Source of the DNA: Euleptes europaea
Taxonomy: Eukaryota > Chordata > Lepidosauria > Squamata > Sphaerodactylidae
Direction of reading: 5' to 3'
Length of the DNA stretch: 64,000 bases
NCBI RefSeq assembly: GCF_029931775.1
Contig: NC_079328.1
Span: 13,967,501 to 14,031,500, forward strand
Shown here piece after piece: positions 22,701 through 34,700 of this stretch. Position 1 is the first letter of the stretch, and each line of letters opens with the position of its first letter. Under the pieces are notes generated by a model that had not been told where the DNA came from, did no database searches, and saw only the letters and a list, made by a program, of their open reading frames with translations. Position numbers and translations under genes: made by a program.

Positions 22701-25700
22701 GATGTTTGATAGACATGCTTACCCTGGAAAGAATTTGTCATTTCCCCAACAACTTAACATTTTAAAGACTACGGAACATAAGATACACGAAGAAAGGTAG
22801 AATCACTTATGGCATAGCTAGAGCCTGGTTGCCTGGGTTCAGAACAGAGCCCCATGGCACTTATGGAGTGAAGTCTGCCAGAGCAGTATCCCTTTTCAGA
22901 TCACAAAACCCAATTCCAGGTTTTGTGGGAGCCGTGGACAGGAACTCGGTGCTGGTTATTCACTGGAAAGTAAAATGCATTCAGCACATGCTCAGAGGTA
23001 CACATTTATTCAAGTTACAGCAAGGAGGTTTGCAATAACAGATACCAAGCTGAGTGAATCTGAGCTGTCATTTTGCTGCTCCTTCCCCTCTCAGCAATTT
23101 CCTCATTTTGAACAGGGGAGGCAACTCCAAAACAGTATAAATCTCATTCTGATTTTCTACCCAGTGTTCTCACTTGTCACTACAATGATTATAGAGAAAA
23201 GAAGCTAGCAAGCAAGAAGCAAGAGGCCAGGCAGAAAAGGTGATGCAACAGAGCAGATGGAAATGTAGTTGGTCAGGAAATGGTTAAATGACTCAGTTCT
23301 GGCATTCTTGCAGCTTCCCCTTCTCCATTCCTTCTCAGGCAACCCAGACAAAAACTGCCTGCACATTTTCCTTTGTATCTTCACAATGAAAGGGGCTAGA
23401 TACTTAAAAAATTAAAACTGGCAATTCAGACAGAAGGCATGACATACTTCATGGGGGTTGCTCTCATAGGCCCTTTTAACTATGGACTTGGTTGGGGAGG
23501 GGGAATCAGCAACAGCTCCAAACCACCACTCTTAACCACGCAACCGTACTGGCGGACTCTAATCTGGAGAACTGGGTTTGATTCCCCACTCCTCAACATG
23601 AGTGGTGGACACTAATCTGGTGAGCTTGATTGGTTTTCCCACTCCTACATATGAAGCCAGCTGGGTGATCTTGGGCTAGTCACAGCTCTCTTAGAGCTCT
23701 CTCAGTCTCACCTACCTCATAGGGTGTCTGTTGTGGGGAGAGGAAGGGAAGGAGATTGTAAACTGGTTTATTCTCCTTAAAAGGTAGAGAAAGTCAGCAT
23801 ATAAAAACCAACTCTTCTTCTTCTTCTTCATAGTCTGCGGAGAGACCTGTCATCCAAGGAGTGCTTGAGTTTCTTTACTTACTGACACATTTTCTCGTTT
23901 CAGATGAGGACGAGGAGATGAATGACGACACAGTGGAGAAGATCGTGAAGTGTATCATTCAGAATGAAGGTGGGCTTACCCTGCCTTTAATTGCTGAGAA
24001 TCCCTGGCACTTGAGGGCACAACTTTGATACACCTTTTGACTTTCTTCCTCTTGCCAGCAAATGTGGAGGTCCTGAAGGAGATGCTGGGGGAACGCGACG
24101 CTGAGCTGGCAGGTTCCATGGTAGTCCCCGTGCCCAGGTGAGGAGAGAGTCAAGGTACACCAGTACTTTAAAAAAAATTAATTTCATAAGGGGGGCAAAG
24201 GTACAAAGTAAGGAAAAGGAAAGGAAAAAGTTTGGCAATACAAGTAAAAAATAAAGGTGATTACATTGTCATACATATTTGCATGGTTATTAAGTCCAGA
24301 TACCTTTCCTAGCTTGTTAAATATAGTTAATAAAGATTTCATAACCTAATAATGATTGTGGCTAGCTACCATCTAATTTTCTACCACTCATTCTTATTTT
24401 TAAACTTTAACATATTGATTAAATAAATTCAATTTTTCATAAAATACCTCATAATTCTGGTCACTATTTGCCAAGTTGGTCATTTTGGCCATAGTTGCGT
24501 ATTCCAAAAGCTTTTCTTTCCATTCTTCTATATCTGGAAGCAATGCCTGTTTCCATTTCTTGCTGCAGTTGTGGCGTATTTGAATAGATCTCTGGATTGC
24601 ACAGGTAATTCTGGTAGAGTAATGCCCAACAACATATTCTTTGGATCTAAAGTGAATTTTAATTTGAGCATTTTTTGAAGTTCATGATAGATATTCCTCC
24701 AAGGTACACCAGTACTTGAGGGGCATCTTGGGAATCTCTGGGGCATCTCATAGATGCTGTTTGTAGGACCCCAAATTCACCTGGAGTGCCGGTCTCGGAT
24801 CTCCAGCATCACATGCCATCTGGACGTCATTCTTGATGATGGGGCCGGAAGTCAACTATCATAGCCACAGAAAAGATGGAGGGTTTTTTCCTCTGGGAAA
24901 TGAAAAGGTCAGGCAAAGATGTCCTATGACCCTGTTCCTCTTCCAAATAGCACAGCTGTCATTTCTAAATCCCACCAAGGAGGAGGGATGACCAACTTCT
25001 CTGGAGGAAGATGCATAACCTTGGTGACACCATTGAGATCCCTCCCATCTCAAGCCCCCCCCCCCGCCATATCATCTCTGACACGTCTCGCAGGGTCTCC
25101 CAAGACAACCTATATGTTTAAGGGGTCTGGTCATATGGAAGAAGAAGAAGATGGCCCTTGAGGTGTCTGGTCCAGACCATTTAAACACGTTAAAAATCAA
25201 AAGCCCCACTTTGAATTGAATTCTCTCAAAGCGGCTTACAATCACCTTCCTCTCCCCACAACAGGCACCTTGTGCAGTAGGTGAGGCTGAAAGAGTTCAG
25301 AGGGAACTGTCACTAGCCCAAGGTCAACCAGCAGGCTTTATGTAGGGGAGTGGGGAATCAAACCCAGTTCTCCAGATTAGAGTCCATCGCTCTTAACCAC
25401 TACACCACGGTGGCTCTCAAAGCTGGTGCAGTTATTTCAGTACTGGGACAACGTGCTCCGTGCAGCTTACCTATTAACAATCTGGAATCCCCTGCTGAAG
25501 TCTTTGAAGTTTTCAAAGGCAGCTGCACCTTGAGCATTGCATCTGTCCCATCTGGAGGTCACCAGGGCATGCGTGGCTGTGGGCAGATGCTTCGCCTGGG
25601 AAATCCGCCTGAGCCGTTAAAATGCACTCCTGGTCACCACCTCCACCTGGATATCTGGCAGCCCATGCCAGCTGCAAGCCAGAGTCTTCAAGGGGAGTGC

Positions 25701-28700
25701 TGCCTCATCTGGCACAGGATGAACCCCTCATCCCAGTTAGGGTTGCCAACCTCCAAGTACTAGCTGGAGATCTCCCGCTATTACAACTGATCTCCCGCCG
25801 ATAGGGATCAGTTCCCCTGGAAATAATGGCAGCTATGGCAATTGGACTCTATGGCGTTAAAGTCTCTTCCCTCCCTCCTCAGACTCTGCCCCAAAAACTT
25901 CCCACTGGTGGCAAAGAGGGTCCTGGCAACCCTAGTCCCAGTTCATATCCCCAGTCAGCAGTCTTCTCTTTTGTCTAGGCTAAGCCTCACCAGGTCTGTT
26001 CCCAACCAATCTCGTGGTGAGGGTTGAGAGAGTGCGACTAGCCCAAGGTCACCCAGCTGGCTTCATGTGTAGGAGTGGGGAAACGAATCCAGTTCACCAG
26101 ATTAGTGTCCGCTGCTCATGAGCAGGAGTGGGAATCAAACCCGGTTCTCCAGAGCAAAGTCCACCTCTTCAGCAAGGGAACTGATTTCTGTCACCTGGAG
26201 TTCAGTTGCAACAACAGGAGATCTCCAGGCCCCATCTGGAGATTGGCAACCCTAGTCCAAACTGGGCATGACAAGGTCCTGGTTAGGGTTGCCAGGTCTC
26301 TACCACTACCTCCTGAGAGTCTGATGGAAAGGACAGATCAGTTTCGCTGTCGTTCGTCTACCGAGGACATTGGAAGTTTGGTCTCTCAACGAACTCTTGC
26401 AGCTGTTGAATGTTGATGTTAGACAGCATGGGATGGGGGATGGATGATCCTTGTGGTACCCCAGAAGGCACAGGCCATTTCCACCTGTTACAATTCAGGA
26501 AGTTCTCTGCTGATGGGGCTGAACCAGGACTAGGGTTGCCAACCTCCAGGTACCAGTTGGAGATCTCCTGCTGTTACAACTGATCTCCAGCCGATAGAGG
26601 TCAGTTCCCCTGGAGAAAAAATGGCCGCTTTGGCAACTGGACTCTATGGCCTTGAAGTCCCTCCCCTCACCAAACCCCGCCCTCCTCAGGCTCCGCCACA
26701 AAAACCTCCCGCCGATGGTGAAGAGGGACCTGGCAACCCTAACCAGGACCTTGTCATGCCCAGTTTGGACTAGGGTTGCCAGTCTCCAGATGGGGCCTGG
26801 AGATCTCCTTCTGTTACAACTGAACTCCAGGTGAAAGAGATCAGTTCCCCTGCTGAAGTGGTGGACTTTGCTCTGGAGAACCGGGTTTGATTCCCCCCTC
26901 CTCCCCATGAGCGGTGGAGGCTAATCTGGTGAACTGGATTTGTTTCCTCACTCCTACACACGAAGCCAGCTGGGTGACCTTGGGCAAGTTACACCTCTCT
27001 TAGAGCTCTCTCAGCCCCACCTACCTCACAGGGTGTCTGTTGTGGGGAGGGGAAGGGAAGGTGATTGTAAGCCAGTTTGAGTCTCCCTTAAATGGTAGAG
27101 AAAGTCGGCATATAAAAACCAACTCTTCTTCTTCTCCCTCCCCAAACCCTGCCCTCCTCAGGCTCTATCTCCAAAATCTCCAGGTATTTCCCCACCCAGA
27201 ACTGGCAACCCTAGTTTGGACACACTAGCCTCCCATTAATACTGAGATTGAATTGTATTCCTGTCCCATTCCCATTTTCAGTGGGGCCTGCACAGGAGAA
27301 CTTTTCCAATCTGACCCCCACTCTGCCCACCCTTGCTGATGCTTCAGGTCTTTTGCCTCTGCATGATAGCTGATGAACCACCGTCCTAGAGGGTTGCCTG
27401 TGAAGAGCTGCTGAGACCTAGTGGCCTGGGGCAATGCAGGCATCGTCTTTTAGGAAGATGGCTTGGTGCAGTCCTTTCTCTCTTTCCTGCCACAGCCTCT
27501 GTCCCCATCGCAACAGCCAAGATGGCGGCGTGCCCCATCACCACACTGTGCATCTGGGATCTGCCCAGGCCCCATGCATGCACTGCAGTCAGAAGAAGAG
27601 ACGCCCGCTGCATCGCCAGGGCCGGTCCAAGGAGGGCAAAAGCAAGATGCATCCTGGAGAGACCACTGTCTTCTCTGTTGGCAGGTATTTCCTGGGCGGG
27701 ACTGTTTTGCGGCAATCAGAAAGGAAAAGGAATACTGGGTTTGCTATTTGAAGGAACTGTCCCTTATTTAGCATGAATAGAAATACTCACGGGTAAGAGC
27801 TGATGTGCCATAGCTACAAATAGCCTTTTTAATACCTTACAAGGACAGCGTATTCTAAGATCATAATAAAAGCCATGCTGGATCAGACGAAGGCCCATCA
27901 AGTCCAGCAGTCTGTTCACACAGCGGTCAACCAGGGGCCTCTAGGAAGCCCACAAGCAAGACAACTGCAGCAGCACCATCCTGCCTGTGTCCCACAGCAC
28001 CTAATATAATGGGCATGCTCCTCTGATCCTGGAGAGAATAGGTATGCATCATGACTAGTAGTAGCCATTTTGACTAGTAGCCATGGATAGTCCTATCTTC
28101 CATGTCCTCTCCCCTCTTAAAGCCTCTTAAAGTTGGCAGCCATTACCACATCCTGGGGCAGGGAGTTCCACAATGTAACTATTCTCCTCAAGGCCTTCTA
28201 ATATTCTGCTTGTGCTTTAATTTTGTTTTCAGCTGGCAACTTAAGCTCAGAAAGCAGCTTCCAAACTACTTTCGCTTGCCATAGATGTAACAGCAGGTAC
28301 AGTTAATACATGATGGGAATGCCGCTCACTTCCTTAAAGTCTCTTCAAGAGACTGACAGGACTGAGAGGGGATACGATAACCATCTTCAAGTACTTGAAG
28401 GGCTGTCATATAGAGGATGGTGGGATGGTGCTGACTTGTTTTCTGTTGCCCCAGAAGGTCAGACCAGAACCAACGGGTTGAAATTAAATCAAGAGTTTCT
28501 GCCTAGACATTAGGAAGAATTTTCTAACAGTTAGAGCGGTTCCTCAGTGGAACAGGCTTCCTCGGGAGGTGGTAAGCTTTCCTTCCCTGGAGGTTTTTAA
28601 GAAGAGGTTAGATGGCCATCTGTCAGCAATGCTGATTCTATGACCTTAGGCAGATGATGAGAGGGAGGGCATCTTGGCCATCTTCTGGGCATGGAGTAGG

Positions 28701-31700
28701 GGGTCACTGGGGTGTGGGGAGTGAGTTGTGAATGTCTTGCATTGTGCAGGGGGTTGGACTAGATGACCCTGGTGGTCCCTTCCAACTCTGTGATTCTATG
28801 ATGCTCGCTGGGTTCCTTATTTTGGAGCTCCTTGGACACCAGCTATCTCCCCTTCCCTCCTTGCTCTTCTACACCACAGTCAGCAGATGAAAATGCTTTT
28901 TCGGCATGGTCAAAAGTGTCTTAAACAAAATACAACCCATGATGTTGCACCCTCGCAGGCACCGAGTCTGTATTAAGAGATCTGGAGTAAGTCTTAGTGA
29001 GCGGCACTCCCCCCTCCCCCCCATGTATTAGCGGTTCCAGCTGTAACATCTGTGGTAAGGGAGGGTAGTTTGGAAGCTGCTTTCTGAGCTTAATTTGCTA
29101 GTTGAAAACAAAATTAAGGCACAAGCAGAACAACATGGATTTGCCAGGATTCATCATAATCCCCCGCTGATTTGTTTGAGCCGCAGCTTTAAAAAAAAAC
29201 ATACCAAAGCAAGTGAAAAATGCACCAGAAACCAACAGCCAGCCTGGCCTAGACTAACCAGTCCACATACGGATATATACAGTCTTCCCAGTAAAATCAG
29301 GCCAACCTCTGTGTCAATTGGGGTTGCCAACCTCCAGGTTTATTAGCTGGAGATCTGCTATTACAACTGATCTCCAGCCGATAGAGATCAGTTCCCCTGG
29401 AGAAAATGGCCACTTTGGCAATTGGACTCTATGGCATTGAAGTCCCTCCCCAAACACCATCCTCCTCAGGCTCCCCCCCAAAACCTTCCATTGGTAACAA
29501 AGAGGGACCTGGCAATCCTACTCCGCCCCAAAAACCTCCCGCCAGTGGCAAAGTGGGACCCGGCAACCCTAGTATAAATAGCAGTGTAGTCTTAAGCAGA
29601 GTTACACCTTTCTAAGCCCACTGACTTCGATGGATTTAAAAATTACTCTGCTTAGACTGGCACCGTTGAGAACGGAGGAAGGTCTCTCCCCAGATCCTAT
29701 TTCTCACCTGTCTTGTTCATAAAGCTGTTAAAAATAGACTTGGTAAAGAAATGCACGCTCCAGTTTCCTGGGGTTCTCATCCTTTTTTTATTATTACAAC
29801 ATGCACTTATCTGGGGTGCCGTACACATCCTTGAAACACATCTCTGCATATGCCTGGCTGGCAGGGCAAAGTGTTGCAAAGGATGGCGGGAAACATCTAT
29901 GATCTCAGATGCAGAAGATGCAGAGGAGGAAACCAGTGCAGATTACAATGGTATTAGAGGTATCGGAAAGAAAGAAATGTAGAGCTGGTTCTTAGTTCAC
30001 AAAATTTCTTACAAAACATTGAGAGCAAAAAGAGTTTGTGTTAAACAGACTTCAAATAGTTCAAGTGTTAAACGAGCTAATTAAAACATGAAATGCCCTA
30101 TTTTTTCTTTAAAATACTTATTTTAAATATTTGTATCCCACACTGATTAATGTGGCTTTCAAGGCAGATGACAAGATTACAGTAAGTAAGAAGAACAATG
30201 AGAATTTTGAAAAGGTTGAACAGGGAGGGGACAAAGATAAGAAAAAGAGTGCAATAAATACTAATCATTTGGTATTAAAAATTTAAACAGATCATATAAT
30301 TTCTTTTTTTAAAAAAAAACAAATATTTTAATAACAAATCAGGAAGTCAGGACAGAAAAAGGGAAATGATGAGGGAATGAGATAAATCCAGGCCATCAAC
30401 AGATCAATTAAGGTTTAAAAACAACAAAAAATATCTTGCCCTGGCTTCTGAAGCATAATGGAGGAGTCAGGTGAAATCTGGGGAGGAGGGATTTGCACAA
30501 TCTAGGGCACTGGTTCCCAACCAGGGGTCCGCGAGAACTAAATTAAGGTCCGCGAAAGAAAGTTATAAACCCATAATAAATTAATATTTTCAATTGAAAG
30601 TTCTCTATTATAAAAAATATATTCAAATATTATTCTAAGTTTAATGTTTAACTAACAGTTATGATTAAAGTTTATTTTCAAATTCTTGGAATTTTTATTT
30701 TGAACCTTGGGGTCCCTGCACCGAACAAAAAAGTCCTAGTGGTCCCTGGTCAAAAAAAGGTTGGGAACCACTGATCTAGGGCCACAACTGGCCATGTTTT
30801 TTGGTGTTCGCCCACCTCCCTTCTCAAGGTAGGGCTGCCAACCTCCAGGTGGTAGCTGGAGATCACCTGCTATTACAACTGATCTCCAGGCAATAGAGGT
30901 CAGTTCCCCTGGAGAAAATGGCAATTGGACTCTATGGCTTTGAAGTCCCTCCCCTTCCCAAACCCCACCCTCCTCAGGCTCCGCCCCAGAAACCTCTCGC
31001 CAGAGGCGAAGAGGGAGCTGACAACCCTACAACCAGGGCCGATGCCAGTCATTTTTGTGCCCTAGGCAAGGCTAAATTCTTGTGCCCCCCCATTGCTATC
31101 CAATTTTCAAAAACAGATGTCTTATAGAAAAAATAAAAGCACAAAACTTTTTATAAGACATTATAATTAATTATGTTCCATAGCACTGTTGTGGTACTTA
31201 TCTTAAAATAAAAAATATAAATTGTCAGTTGCATTTCCCCCCAACAAACTAATCTTAAACAGTTCTGCGCCCCTCTGAGGCCTGTGCCCTAGGCGACCGG
31301 CTAGTTCGCCTAATGGTAAAAACATAAGAAAGGCCCTGCTGGATCAGACCAAGGCCCATCAAGTCCAGCAGTCTGTTCACACAGTGGCCAACCAGGTGCC
31401 TCCAGGAAGCCACAAACAAGATGAGTGCAGCAGCACCATCCTGCCTGTGTTCCACCGCACCCAAAATAATAGGCATGCTCCTCTGATACTAGAGAGAATA
31501 GGTATGCAGCATGACCAGCATCCATTCTAACTAACAGCCATGAATACCCCTCCATGAATATGTCCACTCCCCTCTTAAAGCCCTGCAAGCTGGCAGCCAT
31601 CACCACATCCTGGGGCAGGGAGTTCCACAATTTAACTATGCGTTGTGTGAAAAAATACTTCCTTCCGGTGGTAGCACCGGCCCTGCCTACAACAGACCTC

Positions 31701-34700
31701 CTCAGGCTCCACCCCAAAAACCTCCCGCTGGTGGCAAAGAGGGACCTGGTAATCCTATCTCAAGGTGAGGGTCCCCACAGCAGGGTATCTGACATGGAGC
31801 TCAGCTGATGGTAAGGATGCCAGCTCCAGGTTCCTGGAGATTTTGGGGGTGAAAGTCCCAGCCTCTTCTCCCCATTCAAAAGCTTAAACCCTGCCTTCAT
31901 ATTTTTCTGTCTCTGTGGTGAAGAACAACAGAAAAGTGGTCAGCATAATACATCTATTTGGAAACACATGAGAAAGATGGGAGTCACTCTGCATAGAAGT
32001 TCAGTAGAAGGAGGTGACTGAGATCTTCCCCTCCATCTGTTTCAAATTAAATACACCTACCATCTCGACTTGGTCCAGCACCACCTCTTATGGGCCTGAC
32101 TATCCATTATATTTTTGCAGGTTTGTCCCTGGGTTGGGTTGGTAGAGAACGGGTGTTCCACGGTTCCCAGGTGGGCATGGGCCCTATTTAGATCAAGACT
32201 GTAGCACATGGAGAGAGGAGATTTAAGCCCTATCCCTTTTCCTGATCTGTAATGACCCAGCAGCTTCCCCCTTTTGTGGAAATATATAGGGTTGCCAGGT
32301 TCCACTTGGCTACCGGTGGGGGATGGAGGGTAGGATTGCCAGATCCAGGTTGGGAAACTCCTGGAGATTTGGGGATGGAGTCTGAGGAGGACAGGGGCCT
32401 CAGTAAGCTACAATGCCATAGAGTCCACCTTCCAAACCAAACCGTTAAGTTATTTCATGGGAACTGATCTCTATAGTCTGGAGATGAGCTGTAATTCTGG
32501 GGGATCTCAAGGTCCCACCTGGAGGCTGGCATCCCTAGAAACATACATGCAACCTATTCATTCACGTTAGATTTCCTCAAGCAGCTCCCCAGGACTGTTT
32601 CAGGTCAGAAAAATGAATGGGAGCTGGGGGGAGGGGCTCAAGGCCCAGCTCCATTTGCTATCTGAATTGGGCTCCCACACGCCTAGGAAGCATGGAACTC
32701 CCACACCATACCTGGTGACCTAACTCAAGGGACGTACCTGGGAAAAGTGTATTGTGTAGATGGGTCTCTAGGCTGCCTTGGCATCTTATTCTCAGGAGAC
32801 CTGGCAACCCCAATCGATGGAAGGTCCTGATAAGATGACCTGTAGATTGTTCTGGCTTTTATTTTTTTGTCCTAGATTCCATGTCACCCATATTGGGAAG
32901 AAACCTGCTTCCCATGGCTCAAAGGAAGAGTCCCTTCCTGATAGCAACCAAGATCTTGGCTCTGGTGACTTAGACCGTGAGACTCGGGAGGGGTCTCAGA
33001 ATGGAATAGTCCTCATGGACCGTCTTCAGCATGGAAGATTCCAGGAGGCAGCAGGTGCTCGGAGTGACAGAGGACCAAAGAAAGCCCGTAAAGACAACAC
33101 TCAAGGAGAGAGTCTCTTGAATGCAACATCCAATTTAGAAGTTTCCAAGAATGGACCGGAGAGGAAAAAACACCCTAGGACAGGCTCACTGCCAGAGGTA
33201 CACCTCCTAGGTACTGCCACAAGCAACACATGTGACCAAAGGTTTTTGTGTCCTGCAGAGCTGGTTGTCTCAGAAGACCTCAACAAGATGGAGAGGCTGG
33301 CTAAGAAAGCTCATCCCTCTGAGAGTGAGGGTACTCAAAGGGCAGCTAGTTACCAATCAGGAAATGAAAGCAGACAAGTTCTTCACGGAGGATCAAGTCT
33401 AGATCTATCTGGAAATGAGGTCAATAGAACACAGAGCATAGAGCAACAGGTAGATACTGTTCCACCCTTTCTCCTCTTGTTCTTAGAGTTCCCTGTTTTT
33501 CTTTCTTTGCATCACATCTTGGAGAAATACACGTGAAAAGCAGAAAACACCGATGCACCAAGTATTGGTCCACTATCAGTCCAAACAGCCTGTTCAAATC
33601 CATCCAGATGCCACTGAATGAGCCATGGGTTGTACCTCACAGGTTCTCTTGAGATGGGGGAGGAAGATAAACAGTCAATGGATAATTAGTTATGTCTGGT
33701 GGGAAATGAATTCTGAGAGCAAAGTTTACTACAGGGAATTAGTCAGTGCGGTTTAATGAAAAAGAGAAGGAGGAAAAGAAAAGGGGGAGGAGATAACAGT
33801 GCAAGGATTTGCCAGAGCAGAGAACTCGGAGAAGAATATTAGGTTATGATAGCATCATAGATTCAGCAGTATCAAATTTCAGAGGTGTTACATTTCTTGA
33901 ACATAAAAATGTGCAAACATATAAGGATAAAACTATTATGGGGGAGACCCAAAACAGATTGCAGACAGCACTGATATTAAAGGACAGCAAGCAAAAATGA
34001 AGAAAAGGCTCAATTGTTGCTCTATGTTAAAAGTGTGATAGCCAACAGGCAGTCAGGACTAGGCATTAGTCATTGCGATGAAGTCTGAGAAAGAAATCAG
34101 TGGAGGTCAGAAGGACAGAGGAAGCGCTTTGCAGAAAGTTTGGCTCAAAGTTGTTCAAATCGACAAGGCCCCTTTCAGTATCAGAGGACCAACCGCCATC
34201 TTGGGAACAGCAGCTGTTGTGTTGCTAGATGGTTAAAGAGGGGGGAACTATATAAAGTCTACATTTGAAATGGCAGAAATGCAAAATTCCAGCGAGGTAG
34301 CCGTGTTAGTTTGTTGTGGCAAAATTCAACAGGCTAGGGTTGCCAACCTCCAGGTACTAGCTGGAGATCTCCTGCTATTACAACTGATCTTCAGTTGATA
34401 GAGATCAGTTCCCCTGGAGAAAATGGCCGCGTTGGCAATTGGACTCTATGGCGTTGAAGTCCCTCCCCTTCCCAAACCCCACCCTCTTCAGGCTCCGCCC
34501 CAGAAACCTCTCGCCAGAGGCAAAGAGGGAGCTGACAACCCTACAACCAGGGCCGATGCCAGTCATTTTTGTGCCCTAGGCAAGGCTAACTTCTTGTGCC
34601 TCCCCATTGCTAACCAATTTTCAAAAACAGATGCCTTATAGAAAAAATAAAAGCACAAAACTTTTTATAAGACATTATAATTAATTATGTTCCATAGCAC

